A stretch of 64,000 bases of DNA from CBFFRJ01 sp965644225 (GCF_965644225.1 NZ_CBFFRJ010000001.1:52970-116969), one strand, 5' to 3'; positions 1-9,410 are shown, counted from the first letter of the stretch. Numbers and translations are program-made. Notes: generated by a model not told the origin, from the sequence alone.

Positions 1-949
1 GGCTTTGCGCATTATCAACCCGATGCGCTTCTGCCTGTTTGTCTTCCGCCCACTGGTGTGGTTCTTCAACGGCATGGCCAATATTATCTTCCGCATATTT
101 AAGCTACCTATGGTACGTAAAGATGACATCACCTCTGATGATGTCTATGCCATTTTTGAAGCTGGTGCGCTGGCCGGTGTTTTACGCAAACAAGAGCATG
201 AACTGATTGAGAATGTGTTTGAGCTCGAGTCTCGCACGGTTCCGTCTTCCATGACTTCGCGTGAAAACATCATCTGGTTTGATTTACATGAAGATGAAAA
301 CAGCCTGAAAAGTAAAGTCGCCGAGCATCCGCACTCAAAATTCCTGGTCTGTAATGGCGATATCGACCATATCGTCGGTTATGTCGACTCCAAAGATCTG
401 CTGAACCGTGTGCTGGGTAACCAGAGTCTGGCGCTGAGCAGCGGCGTGCAAATTCGCAATACGCTGATTGTCCCGGATACTCTGACGCTCTCTGAAGCCC
501 TGGAAAGTTTCAAAACGGCGGGGGAAGATTTCGCCGTGATCATGAACGAATACGCACTGGTGGTTGGGATTATTACGCTGAACGATGTGATGACCACCCT
601 GATGGGCGATCTGGTGGGCCAGGGTCTGGAAGAGCAAATCGTGGCGCGTGACGAGAACTCATGGCTGGTCGATGGCGGTACGCCGATTGATGATGTGATG
701 CGCGTACTGGATATCGATGAGTTCCCGCAATCCGGAAACTACGAAACCATCGGTGGTTTTATGATGTTTATGCTGCGTAAAATCCCGAAACGTACCGACT
801 CGGTGAAGTTCTCCGGCTACAAATTTGAAGTGGTGGATATTGATAATTATCGTATCGACCAGTTGCTGGTAACCCGTATCGATAGTAAGGCGAGTGTATT
901 AACACCAAAACTGCCGGATACGGAAGATAAAGCAGCCAGCGAAGCGTAA
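1..949 (+). CDS. ytfL: YtfL, CBS/CorC-domain inner-membrane protein (3' part)
   Basis: The reading frame is open from the first base, so the gene starts upstream and about 315 C-terminal residues are present, against roughly 447 in E. coli. The visible part begins at the end of the membrane DUF21 region. It continues through a tandem CBS pair (about residues 60-190 of the visible part, with the segment FAVIMNEYALVVGIITLNDV) and ends in a CorC/HlyC transporter-associated domain. The family is membrane-bound and is linked to cation or polyamine homeostasis; the precise substrate is uncertain. A strong terminator follows 20 bases after the stop, so it is the last gene of its transcript. Confidence 0.93.
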   Translation, partial: ALRIINPMRFCLFVFRPLVWFFNGMANIIFRIFKLPMVRKDDITSDDVYAIFEAGALAGVLRKQEHELIENVFELESRTVPSSMTSRENIIWFDLHEDENSLKSKVAEHPHSKFLVCNGDIDHIVGYVDSKDLLNRVLGNQSLALSSGVQIRNTLIVPDTLTLSEALESFKTAGEDFAVIMNEYALVVGIITLNDVMTTLMGDLVGQGLEEQIVARDENSWLVDGGTPIDDVMRVLDIDEFPQSGNYETIGGFMMFMLRKIPKRTDSVKFSGYKFEVVDIDNYRIDQLLVTRIDSKASVLTPKLPDTEDKAASEA

Positions 950-968
950 AATTAAAACCAGATAAACA

Positions 969-995
969 GGGCGGATATTATTCCGCCCTTTTTTA
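969..995 (+). terminator. Rho-independent terminator after ytfL
   Basis: A 7-bp GC-rich stem (GGGCGGA at 969-975 with TCCGCCC at 982-988) and a 6-base loop are followed by a run of six T. It separates ytfL from the accessory operon. Confidence 0.9.
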
Positions 996-1049
996 TACCC
1001 ACAATGAAATCACGTTCTTATATCTAAAAACTCTCTATACGTATTAACA

Positions 1050-1071
1050 GAATGTGAGTTGCTTCACGCCT
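1050..1071 (+). promoter_or_regulatory. Predicted CRP-cAMP binding site
   Basis: TGTGA (1053-1057), a 6-base spacer and TCACG (1064-1068) match the CRP consensus TGTGA-N6-TCACA at nine of ten positions. The site lies about 130 bases before the permease start. This fits catabolite repression of the following sugar operon. I could not place a convincing -10 box. Confidence 0.75.
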
Positions 1072-1192
1072 GCCAGCAGATAGCAGATTTTTACTGGTTG
1101 GTAGCGAGACATTCATGACCGCGCTGAAGACGAAACGGTAACGTTGCTCGCGTCAAAACGAAATATTCCTGATACAGGAAAGCGAGGGCATC

Positions 1193-2425
1193 ATGATAGA
1201 TTCAAATAAAAATTATTATATGAGCTGTCTTTTTTTTCTTTTCTTCTTTATTGGTTGGGGCTGTTGTTATCCTTACCTTTCTTTATGGCTTACCGAGACC
1301 ATTGGCATCAGTTATGGTGATGTCGGATTGGTGTACTCTTTCACCGCAATTATTGCCGTTTGCGTGCAACCGCTGTTTGGCTTTATCTCTGATAAATTAA
1401 TCTACCGCAAAAATCTGATGTGGATGCTGGCGATAATTATTACGTTATTCGCACCATGGTGGATTTATGTTTTTGCGCCGCTTCTAAAAATTAACGTGAT
1501 CCTTGGTGCTCTGGCCGGCGGTATTTATATCGGTCTGGCCTACGGCGCAGGCTGCGGAATTTGTGAAGCTTATATCGATAAGGTCAGTCGGGCCTCTGGC
1601 TTTGAATTTGGCCGCGCCAGAATGTTTGGCGGTATTGGTGCCGCGATTGGAACCTTTGTCGCCGGTAAGCTCTATGGCATCGACCAGAATCTGATGTTCT
1701 GGACTGCCAGCGCAGCCGGAGTCTGCCTGCTCTTTGTGGTCTGGAAAACCAGGGTGAAAACCCAGAGCCAGGGTGTGTCTTTGAATAAAGCCAAACCTGT
1801 CACCTTCGCGGATGCCGCCACGCTGCTAAAGCTGAAAAAGTTCTGGTTTTTTGCCGCCTATATGGTCGGGGTGGGTGCGGTGTACGAAACCTATGATCAG
1901 CAATTTGCGATTTATTACAGCCACTTCTTTGAAAGCAAAGCTCGGGGTGCGGAAGTGTTCGGCTACCTCACTACCGGACAGATTTTCCTTGATGCCATTG
2001 TGATGTTTTTTGCCCCGTGGTTTGTGAATAAAATTGGGCCAAAAAATGCGCTGCTGTACTGTGGCCTGATCATGAGTCTGCGTATTATCGGTTCAGCCTG
2101 GGCGGTGGGCCCGGTATCTATTAGCCTGATTAAATTACTTCACGGATTTGAAAGCTCCGTTTTACTGGTCGCAGCCCTAAAATATATTACCGCTAATTTT
2201 AACCCGCTGCTGTCAGCAACGGTTTATCTTATTGGGTTTCAGTTCTCAAAAAGTTTTAGCTCAATCTTTTTGTCCACCGGCATTGGCCATATGTATCAAA
2301 ACATGGGGTTCACCAGTAGCTATATCGTGCTGGGAAGTATTGCGCTGTGCTTTACCCTTCTTTCATTTATTACGCTGGATAAAGCCAGAGTATTTATCGC
2401 CCAACCCGTGGCTGCTGCACATTAA
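1193..2425 (+). CDS. LacY-type oligosaccharide:H+ symporter (MFS)
   Basis: This 410-aa protein has about 12 membrane helices and aligns end to end with E. coli LacY (oligosaccharide:H+ symporter family). Counterparts of the key LacY residues are present: E126 as E125, R144 as R143 in the GRARMFGG segment, R302 as R297, H322 as H317 and E325 as E320. Two sugar-site positions differ: LacY W151 is Ala150 here, and LacY E269 is Ile264 with Gln263 beside it. Import of a galactoside or related oligosaccharide is likely, but lactose itself is doubtful. It is the first gene of an operon with a GH42 enzyme and an AraC regulator, behind a CRP site. Confidence 0.88.
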   Translation: MIDSNKNYYMSCLFFLFFFIGWGCCYPYLSLWLTETIGISYGDVGLVYSFTAIIAVCVQPLFGFISDKLIYRKNLMWMLAIIITLFAPWWIYVFAPLLKINVILGALAGGIYIGLAYGAGCGICEAYIDKVSRASGFEFGRARMFGGIGAAIGTFVAGKLYGIDQNLMFWTASAAGVCLLFVVWKTRVKTQSQGVSLNKAKPVTFADAATLLKLKKFWFFAAYMVGVGAVYETYDQQFAIYYSHFFESKARGAEVFGYLTTGQIFLDAIVMFFAPWFVNKIGPKNALLYCGLIMSLRIIGSAWAVGPVSISLIKLLHGFESSVLLVAALKYITANFNPLLSATVYLIGFQFSKSFSSIFLSTGIGHMYQNMGFTSSYIVLGSIALCFTLLSFITLDKARVFIAQPVAAAH

Positions 2426-2440
2426 CTTCAGGAGGTGAAC

Positions 2441-4450
2441 GTGTCCAAATTATATTATGGCGTTGCATATTACGATGAATACATGCCGGAAGAGCGGCTT
2501 GAAGCGGATATCGCCCTGATGCTGGAAACCGGTATCAACGTGGTACGTATTGCTGAATCCACCTGGAGTACGCTGGAGCCAAAAGAGGGAGAATACAACT
2601 TCTACCATATTGACCGCGTGCTGAATGCCATGCATCAGGCCGGGATAGCAGTCATTATCGGCACGCCAACCTATGCTATTCCGGCCTGGCTGGCGGCGAA
2701 GCACCCGGAAGTCATGGTCACTACCGCAGAAGGCCAGCAGAAGTATGGACCGCGGCAAATCATGGATATCGTCAGCCCTGTTTTTCGCCGCTATGCGGAG
2801 AAAATTATTCGCGTACTGATGGCGCATGTGCAACATCATCCGGCAATCATTGGCTATCAACTGGACAATGAAACCAAGCACTACGACAACACCGGGCGCT
2901 ATATGCAGGAGGGCTTTGTTCGCCATCTGCAAGAGCAGTATCCGAGCCTCGAGAAGCTGAACCGTGATTTCGGCCTCGATTACTGGAGTAATCGTATCGA
3001 CCGTTGGCAAGATTTCCCTCCGATCGACAACACCATTAACGCCAGCCTGGCCTGCGCCTTCAGCCATTATCAGCGCCAGCAGGTAACGGATTATGTGGCG
3101 TGGCAAGCTGAGATTGTCCGGGAATATGCCAGTTCATCGCAGTTTGTCACCCATAATTTTGATTTTGAATGGCGGGGTTACTCGTTTGGCATACAGCCTC
3201 GCGTCGACCATTTTGCCGCCGCGCAATGTCTGAGCGTGGCTGGCGTCGATATTTATCACCCAAGCCAGGATCATCTGACCGGGCGGGAGATTGCCTTTGG
3301 CGGCGCGGTCACCCGCAGTCTTAAATCCGGGCAAAACTACTATGTTCTCGAAACTCAGGCGCAGGGCTTCCCGCAGTGGACGCCTTACCCCGGCCAACTG
3401 CGTTTACAGGCATTCAGTCACGTCGCCGCCGGGGCGGCAATGGTCTCCTACTGGCACTGGCATTCCATCCACAATTCGTTTGAGACCTACTGGAAAGGCC
3501 TGCTCAGCCATGATTTTTCCCGTAATCCAACCTGGCAGGAGGCGACCACTATTGGCGCAGATTTTGCCCGGATGTCGCCACAGCTGGAAAATCTGCGGGC
3601 TGACCATGACGTCGCCATACTGGTAAGCAATGAGGCCATGGATGCCCTCAACCAGTTTAAACCGGGTACAGCGCAGACCAACGTCTATAACGATATTGTG
3701 CGCCGCTTCTATGATGCACTTTATGACCACAATATTGCGGTCGATATCATTAATGATATTGGCGAGGATGCGGCGCGCTACCGGGCGATTGTGATCCCTG
3801 CGCTCTACGCGGTGGATGACGGGTTGCTGTCCCGCATTAACAGCTATATTGCCCAGGGCGGGCGAGCACTGATCGGATTCAAATCCGGATTCAGCGATGA
3901 AAACGTCAAAGTCAGACGCGATGCGCAGCCCGGTGGCTTGAGTGAAACATGTGGTGTCAGTTACAGCCAGTTCACGCTGCCGGAAAACGTCAGGGTTGTC
4001 GCCTGCGATAACGCACCAGACTGTACCGGGGCTGAAGGTGTCGACCTGTGGATGGAGTTACTCACTCCCGCCGGACAAACGCGCACATTGCTGCGCTATC
4101 AGCATCAGATATGGGGGCAATATGCCGCCGCGACCGAGGCAAACTGCGGCGATGGACTGGCAATGTACATCGGCTTCCTGCCGCAACAGGCATTGATTAC
4201 CCGGCTGTTTGACCATCTGACAAGGGGGGTCGCCTTACGCTCACGGACCAGCAACGCCCACTTCCCGCTTATCGTCCGACGAATGACCAATAGCCAGGGT
4301 AAGAGGGTATCCTTTATTTTCAACTACTCCTCGCAGGTGCAAAGCCTGACTAACCCGGACAGCGGCGTGTCGTTATTAAACGCTGCCCCAGTGACCGGAG
4401 ATGCAACCCTGGAGCTTGCCCCCTGGGGTTTTGATATTATCGTGCATTAG
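2441..4450 (+). CDS. GH42 family beta-galactosidase, intracellular
   Basis: This is a 669-aa protein without a signal peptide. The N-terminal TIM barrel carries the GH42 acid/base in YQLDNETKHY (Glu144) and the probable nucleophile in YYVLETQAQG (Glu304). The middle trimerisation domain (about 390-600) and a small C-terminal beta domain complete the usual GH42 length. I chose the GTG at 2441 because AGGAGG ends 5 bases before it; the in-frame GTG at 2435 lies inside that Shine-Dalgarno. GH42 enzymes remove terminal beta-galactose from galacto-oligosaccharides or plant-derived galactosides. The gap to the permease is 15 bases, so co-expression is expected. The cytoplasmic enzyme should act on sugars brought in by that permease. 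Confidence 0.9.
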   Translation: MSKLYYGVAYYDEYMPEERLEADIALMLETGINVVRIAESTWSTLEPKEGEYNFYHIDRVLNAMHQAGIAVIIGTPTYAIPAWLAAKHPEVMVTTAEGQQKYGPRQIMDIVSPVFRRYAEKIIRVLMAHVQHHPAIIGYQLDNETKHYDNTGRYMQEGFVRHLQEQYPSLEKLNRDFGLDYWSNRIDRWQDFPPIDNTINASLACAFSHYQRQQVTDYVAWQAEIVREYASSSQFVTHNFDFEWRGYSFGIQPRVDHFAAAQCLSVAGVDIYHPSQDHLTGREIAFGGAVTRSLKSGQNYYVLETQAQGFPQWTPYPGQLRLQAFSHVAAGAAMVSYWHWHSIHNSFETYWKGLLSHDFSRNPTWQEATTIGADFARMSPQLENLRADHDVAILVSNEAMDALNQFKPGTAQTNVYNDIVRRFYDALYDHNIAVDIINDIGEDAARYRAIVIPALYAVDDGLLSRINSYIAQGGRALIGFKSGFSDENVKVRRDAQPGGLSETCGVSYSQFTLPENVRVVACDNAPDCTGAEGVDLWMELLTPAGQTRTLLRYQHQIWGQYAAATEANCGDGLAMYIGFLPQQALITRLFDHLTRGVALRSRTSNAHFPLIVRRMTNSQGKRVSFIFNYSSQVQSLTNPDSGVSLLNAAPVTGDATLELAPWGFDIIVH

Positions 4451-4470
4451 ACCCTGAGCTGGAGACAACG

Positions 4471-5355
4471 ATGGAACTGGATATCAATGAGCTACTCACC
4501 TTCTCGCCATTGATCAAAACCTTTACGTTCAATGCCTGGATTGTCTCCGGCTTTACGCCGATTTCACGTGGTTCGACGCTCGATTACTACATCAATCGCC
4601 CGCAGGGTATGAAAGGCTACATCATCAATCTGACCCTGCGTGGTCAGGGGCGGGCAAAAGTGGGCGATGGCTCACTGGTCTACCGTGAAAACGAGCTACT
4701 GCTGTTCCCGCCCGGCGTGCCCCATCATTACGGGCGCGACGAACACAGCGAGCACTGGGATCATGTGTGGATCTACTTTATTCCCCGGCCTTACTGGGTT
4801 GACTGGCTAAAGTGGGACGTCAATACGCTGGGGATCGGTAAAACGGCGGTGCATGATCCTGCGCAACTGCAAAGGCTGCGCGATCTTTTTTCTGAAGTGA
4901 TTCGTCACAACTCAGACAGCGCCCCGCTGTCCGAAGCGCTGGCGATGAATGCACTGGAACGGTTGATCCTGACCTGTTTTCAGCTACAGCCGATCAGCAA
5001 TCGCCATGCTCACGACCCGCGCATCAATGCGGTCTGCGATTACCTCAATGAGCACATAGCGCAAGAGTTAAAAATCGAAACCCTGGCACGAATGGTGTTC
5101 CTCTCCCCTTCCCGCCTTGCCCATCTGTTTAAAACGGAGCTGGGGCAGACCATTTACGCCTGGCGTGAAGTTCAGCGTATCAACCGGGCGCGACTGTTGA
5201 TTCAGTCAACCCCTTTGCCCATCTTCAGGGTGGCGCAATCGGTAGGCTATGACGATCCGGTCTACTTCACGCGGATCTTTCGCAAGCACAATGGCATTCC
5301 ACCCGTGGAATATAAGAAGCGCTACGAAGGGATGAACAGCTTGCGTGAGCTGTGA
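4471..5355 (+). CDS. AraC-family regulator of the galactoside operon
   Basis: This 294-aa protein has an N-terminal cupin-like sugar-binding domain (about 20-165) and a C-terminal pair of helix-turn-helix motifs (about 185-285, ending in GYDDPVYFTRIFRKHNGIPP). The N-domain strongly resembles AraC itself, with INLTLRGQG, LLFPPGVPHHYGR and the W-rich YWVDWLKW stretch. It follows the GH42 gene by 20 bases with GGAG before the ATG, as the last gene of the operon. It most likely activates the operon in response to the imported sugar or its product. The inducer is not known. Confidence 0.88.
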   Translation: MELDINELLTFSPLIKTFTFNAWIVSGFTPISRGSTLDYYINRPQGMKGYIINLTLRGQGRAKVGDGSLVYRENELLLFPPGVPHHYGRDEHSEHWDHVWIYFIPRPYWVDWLKWDVNTLGIGKTAVHDPAQLQRLRDLFSEVIRHNSDSAPLSEALAMNALERLILTCFQLQPISNRHAHDPRINAVCDYLNEHIAQELKIETLARMVFLSPSRLAHLFKTELGQTIYAWREVQRINRARLLIQSTPLPIFRVAQSVGYDDPVYFTRIFRKHNGIPPVEYKKRYEGMNSLREL

Positions 5356-5375
5356 AGGCTGGGTTTACAAACATC

Positions 5376-5403
5376 AACGGCTCCTTGCGGAGCCGTTTGT
5401 TAT
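5376..5403 (+). terminator. Terminator after the AraC-type regulator
   Basis: A 9-bp stem (AACGGCTCC at 5376-5384 with GGAGCCGTT at 5389-5397) with a TTGC tetraloop is followed by TGTTATA. It closes the accessory operon and separates it from ytfK on the other strand. Confidence 0.8.
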
Positions 5404-5431
5404 ACAACCGATTACTGCATAGCGTTTAGCG

Positions 5432-5638
5432 TTAAGCCATCTCCGCCTGGAGACGCAAAACCTGACGGTTGATTTCTGACATCACAGCGTAATGCTGCTT
5501 ATCCTTCACCTTCGGGACGAGGATTTTGCCTTTATCGAACTCGAAAGCGCCAACATCCTTGATATACAACCGTCCACGGAACAGGATTTTCACGTACTTC
5601 GCCACCTGAAGTGGGTTGTAACGCTGGAAGATTTTCAT
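5432..5638 (-). CDS. ytfK: YtfK, DUF1107 stringent-response factor
   Basis: This 68-aa basic-to-acidic protein is nearly identical to E. coli YtfK (N-terminus MKIFQRYNPLQVAKYVKILF). In E. coli YtfK binds SpoT and tips it towards (p)ppGpp synthesis during phosphate or fatty-acid starvation. That role is known from the family, not visible in the sequence. It is a single-gene transcript facing the terminator of the upstream operon. Length and start agree with the family. Confidence 0.93.
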   Translation of the reverse strand: MKIFQRYNPLQVAKYVKILFRGRLYIKDVGAFEFDKGKILVPKVKDKQHYAVMSEINRQVLRLQAEMA

Positions 5639-5974
5639 TTTTTTCTCCTGCTAAGTATTACGCCCTCGCGATGCCAAACCTGGCCCGACGATGATGAGCG
5701 CAAATATTGTTGCCCAGTGACTATAGTCCAGAACGCTCAGGACACATAGTGTGTATAAGTTTATTTACCTTTTGATGACAGTTATTCAGAATTTTCTTTG
5801 CAGTCCTTTAGAAAGGGCAGTATAAGCCATCGTTTTTTCGCGGTTATGTGCGTTAACCCGCAAACTGGCATCCTGATTGCGGGAAAAGCGCATTGATCGC
5901 ACTTATGATTAACAGGTTCATTAAGTGGTCGGATCACCTGCCTGCACTCTGTACAAAACAATAAAGGAAACACC
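5639..5974. other. Divergent ytfK/ytfJ intergenic region
   Basis: These 336 bases hold the promoters of ytfK (minus) and ytfJ (plus). I see one 7-bp inverted repeat, CCCGCAA (5857-5863) with TTGCGGG (5877-5883), but no gene and no operator I can name. Confidence 0.5.
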
Positions 5975-6532
5975 ATGACCCTACGCAAAATCCTCGCAGC
6001 TACCTGCCTGCTACTGCCGCTTCTGGCGCAAGCCCACAACATTGAGACGGGTCAGCGAGTGCCACCGGTTGGCGTCGCTGACAGAGGAGAGTTAATTCTC
6101 GATAACACTAAGTTTAGCTATAGAGCATGGAATAGCGCGCAGCTTCCAGGCAAAGTGCGAGTGGTGCAACATATTGCCGGTCGGACCTCTGCAAAAGAGA
6201 AAAATGCGGCGCTGATTGAGGCGATTAAAGCGGCCGGGTTACCTCACGATCGCTATCAGACGACCACCATCATCAACACCGATGATGCCATTCCAGGCTC
6301 GGCGATGTTTGTCCGCAGCAGTATCGAGAGCAATAAAGAACTCTACCCCTGGTCACAGTTTGTCGTCGATAGCGATGGCCAGGTACGCAAAGCCTGGCAG
6401 CTTGAAGAGGAGAGTTCCGCTGTAGTGGTGCTTAATAAAGACGGACGGGTGGAATATGTGAAAGACGGCGCATTGACGCAGGAAGAAGTGCAGCAGGTTA
6501 TCGCCCTGCTGCAAAAATTACTCAGTAAATAG
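5975..6532 (+). CDS. ytfJ: YtfJ, periplasmic protein
   Basis: This 185-aa protein has a clear signal peptide (MTLRKILAATCLLLPLLAQA, cleaved before H21). The mature part has a thioredoxin-like fold in the YtfJ family but lacks a CxxC motif. The segment VLQHIAG-type (here VVQHIAGRTSAKEKNA) and the C-terminal EEVQQVIALLQKLLSK are conserved with E. coli. Its function is not established. AAGGAAA precedes the ATG. The gene overlaps the 3' end of cysQ on the opposite strand by 11 bases. Confidence 0.93.
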   Translation: MTLRKILAATCLLLPLLAQAHNIETGQRVPPVGVADRGELILDNTKFSYRAWNSAQLPGKVRVVQHIAGRTSAKEKNAALIEAIKAAGLPHDRYQTTTIINTDDAIPGSAMFVRSSIESNKELYPWSQFVVDSDGQVRKAWQLEEESSAVVVLNKDGRVEYVKDGALTQEEVQQVIALLQKLLSK

Positions 6533-7262
6533 AGACCCGGAAGCCGGGGTTGAGGAAGGATTCACGCGGCGTGTAATCGAGAGTTTTGCCCTGCCAGTCG
6601 TGAACGTGCGCCCCGGCGGCTACCGCCACCGCATGACCTGCGGCGGTATCCCATGAATTGGTTGGCCCAAAACGCGGATAAAGCTGCGCCTGCCCTTCGG
6701 CCACCAGGCAGAATTTGAGCGATGAACCAATTGCCGTGGTCTGGTGTTCACCCAGCTGCGTCAAATACTCTTTCAGTTCATCATCAGCATGGGAACGGCT
6801 CACCACCACCAGCGGCGGGCGCGCATCACGGACCTGAATCTGCCGACGAGTGCCATTTTCTTCTTTCCAGGCTTTGCCTTCCGCCGCCGCATACATCACG
6901 TTAAGCACCGGCGCATAGACCACGCCCAGTATCGGTTTCCCTTTTTCAATCAAGGCGATATTGACGGTAAACTCACCGTTGCGCTTAATAAACTCCTTGG
7001 TGCCATCAAGCGGATCCACCAGCCAGTAGCGCTGCCAGTGCTGGCGAACATCCCAGCCCGGAGGATCCTCTTCAGAAAGAACAGGGATCTCCGGCGTCAA
7101 CGCCAGTAATCCACGCGCAATCACCCCGTGTGCGGCGATATCTGCCGCCGTCACCGGCGAGTCATCAGATTTACTGGTTACATCTAAAGGCTTATGGCCA
7201 TCGTAAATCTCCATGATGGCATCACCCGCTTCCCGTGCGAGCTGACAAATCGCTTCTAACAT
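6522..7262 (-). CDS. cysQ: 3'(2'),5'-bisphosphate nucleotidase CysQ
   Basis: CysQ hydrolyses adenosine 3',5'-bisphosphate (PAP), the by-product of sulfate reduction, to AMP and so keeps PAPS metabolism running. The 246-aa protein shows the inositol-monophosphatase-fold metal sites: VLSEEDP (E64), WLVDPLDGTKEF (D83, D86) and TNSWDTAAGHAV near the C-terminus. GAGGTGG precedes the ATG. It faces ytfJ tail to tail and diverges from cpdB. It contributes to sulfur metabolism, as the putative cysteate locus further along may also do. Confidence 0.96.
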   Translation of the reverse strand: MLEAICQLAREAGDAIMEIYDGHKPLDVTSKSDDSPVTAADIAAHGVIARGLLALTPEIPVLSEEDPPGWDVRQHWQRYWLVDPLDGTKEFIKRNGEFTVNIALIEKGKPILGVVYAPVLNVMYAAAEGKAWKEENGTRRQIQVRDARPPLVVVSRSHADDELKEYLTQLGEHQTTAIGSSLKFCLVAEGQAQLYPRFGPTNSWDTAAGHAVAVAAGAHVHDWQGKTLDYTPRESFLNPGFRVSIY

Positions 7263-7454
7263 CGTCCACCTCTTCTTTATGGCTGTGGGATCTAACTCAT
7301 TGTTTTACTTATATCGCATTCAGCCAGGATCCGCCAGGTGTGAGTGTTGTTGCAGTTATGTGGCGATTTTCATGGCAAAATTCACAATTCTGTAAGCAAC
7401 AAAATGTACATATCATTTTCTTTTGTGAATCAGATCTAAAAAAGGACACTTCTG

Positions 7455-9398
7455 ATGATTAAGTTTAGCGCAACGCTTCTTGCTACGCTGATTGCCGCCA
7501 GCGTGCAGGCTGCAACAGTGGATTTACGTATTATGGAAACCACTGATTTGCATAGCAACATGATGGACTTTGATTACTACAAAGATTCTGCGACGGAAAA
7601 ATTCGGCCTGGTGCGCACCGCCAGCCTGATCAATGCCGCCCGAAGTGAAGTCAAAAACAGCGTGCTGGTGGATAACGGCGACTTAATTCAGGGCAGCCCG
7701 CTGGGTGATTATATGGCGGCCAGAGGGCTGAAAAAAGGCGATATTCATCCGGTCTACAAGGCACTGAATACGCTGGATTATGCGGTCGGCAACCTCGGTA
7801 ACCATGAGTTTAATTACGGTCTTGATTACCTGCACCGGGCGCTGGAAGGAGCCAAGTTCCCCTACGTCAATGCCAACATTATTGATGTCAAAACCCAACA
7901 ACCGCTCTTTACACCATATCTGATTAAAGAGACCCAGGTGACAGATAAAGAGGGCAAACCGCAGACGCTGAAAATCGGCTATATCGGCTTTGTCCCGCCA
8001 CAGATTATGGTCTGGGATAAAGCTAATCTCAGCGGCAAAGTCACCGTCAATGACATCACCGAAACCGCGAAAAAATACGTCCCGGAAATGCGTGAAAAAG
8101 GGGCGGATCTGGTCGTGGTGGTAGCTCACTCCGGCCTCTCCTCAGAGCCTTATCAGGCGATGGCGGAAAACTCGGTTTACTACTTAAGCGAAGTGCCAGG
8201 GGTGGATGCCATCCTGTTCGGCCATGCCCATGCCGTCTTCCCGTCGAAAGATTTTGCCGCCATTAAAGGGGCGGATATCGAAAAAGGCACACTCAACGGC
8301 GTACCTTCGGTCATGCCGGGCATGTGGGGGGATCATCTGGGCGTGGTGGACCTGGCGCTGAGCAACGACAGCGGAAAGTGGCAGGTAACCGCCTCAAAAG
8401 CCGAAGCGCGGCCAATTTATGACGCCGCGGCTAAAAAGCCGCTGGTGGCTGAAGACAGTAAGCTGGTGGAGATCCTTAAGCACGACCACGATGCCACTCG
8501 CCAGTTTGTCGGCAAACCTATTGGCAAGTCAGCTGACAACATGTACAGCTTCCTGTCTCTGGTGCAGGACGATCCCACCGTGCAAGTGGTTAACAATGCG
8601 CAAACCGCTTATGTGAAACACTTTATTCAGGGCGATCCGGATCTGGCTGACCTGCCTGTTCTCTCGGCTGCCGCTCCCTTTAAAGCAGGTGGACGTAAAA
8701 ACGATCCGGCCAGTTTTGTGGAAGTGGAAAAAGGTCAGCTCACCTTCCGTAATGCCGCCGATCTCTACCTCTACCCCAACACCCTGGTAGTGGTTAAAGC
8801 CACCGGCAAAGAGGTAAAAGAGTGGCTGGAGTGCTCTGCCGGGCAGTTCAATCAAATCGATCCCACCAGCAGCAAGCCGCAGTCATTACTCAACTGGGAA
8901 ACCTTCCGCACCTATAACTTCGATGTGATCGACGGGGTGAAGTACCAGATTGATGTGACGCAACCTGCCCGCTACGACGGCGAATGCCAGAGCGTAAATC
9001 CGCAGGCGGAACGCATCAAAGATCTTACTTTCAACGGTAAACCTATTGATCCGAACCAGGTGTTCCTGGTGGCAACCAATAACTACCGCGCCTACGGCGG
9101 CAAGTTTGCGGGAACCGGCGACAGCCATATCGCGTTTGCGTCACCGGATGAGAACCGGGCGGTGCTGGCCAAATGGATCAGTGATGAGTCAGCCCGTGCA
9201 GGTGAAATTCACCCGGCGGCAGATAACAACTGGCGTCTGGCCCCGATTCACAGCACCACACCGCTGGATATTCGCTTTGAAACCTCGCCTTCAGCAAAAG
9301 CGGCGGCGTTTATTAAACAGAAAGCGCAGTACCCGATGAAGAAAGTGGGCGATGATGAGATTGGCTTTGCGCTCTATCAGGTGGATTTGAGTAAGTAA
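7455..9398 (+). CDS. cpdB: 2',3'-cyclic-nucleotide phosphodiesterase / 3'-nucleotidase CpdB
   Basis: This 647-aa periplasmic enzyme has the same length as in E. coli. A signal peptide (about 1-19, ending SVQA) precedes a metallophosphatase domain with LRIMETTDLHSN, LVDNGDLIQGSPLGDY, NLGNHEFNYG and FGHAHAVFP metal-binding motifs. A C-terminal 5'-nucleotidase domain follows (about 350-620). It dephosphorylates 2',3'-cyclic nucleotides and 3'-nucleotides outside the inner membrane and so supplies nucleosides. That is suggestive here, because a purine nucleoside phosphorylase and a transporter follow. AAAGGA precedes the ATG. Confidence 0.97.
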   Translation: MIKFSATLLATLIAASVQAATVDLRIMETTDLHSNMMDFDYYKDSATEKFGLVRTASLINAARSEVKNSVLVDNGDLIQGSPLGDYMAARGLKKGDIHPVYKALNTLDYAVGNLGNHEFNYGLDYLHRALEGAKFPYVNANIIDVKTQQPLFTPYLIKETQVTDKEGKPQTLKIGYIGFVPPQIMVWDKANLSGKVTVNDITETAKKYVPEMREKGADLVVVVAHSGLSSEPYQAMAENSVYYLSEVPGVDAILFGHAHAVFPSKDFAAIKGADIEKGTLNGVPSVMPGMWGDHLGVVDLALSNDSGKWQVTASKAEARPIYDAAAKKPLVAEDSKLVEILKHDHDATRQFVGKPIGKSADNMYSFLSLVQDDPTVQVVNNAQTAYVKHFIQGDPDLADLPVLSAAAPFKAGGRKNDPASFVEVEKGQLTFRNAADLYLYPNTLVVVKATGKEVKEWLECSAGQFNQIDPTSSKPQSLLNWETFRTYNFDVIDGVKYQIDVTQPARYDGECQSVNPQAERIKDLTFNGKPIDPNQVFLVATNNYRAYGGKFAGTGDSHIAFASPDENRAVLAKWISDESARAGEIHPAADNNWRLAPIHSTTPLDIRFETSPSAKAAAFIKQKAQYPMKKVGDDEIGFALYQVDLSK

Positions 9399-9410
9399 GC
9401 GGTGAACGCC

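Noticed and set aside
7424..7440. CRP-like TGTGAATCAGATC upstream of cpdB
   Set aside because: The second half does not match TCACA well enough to call a site.
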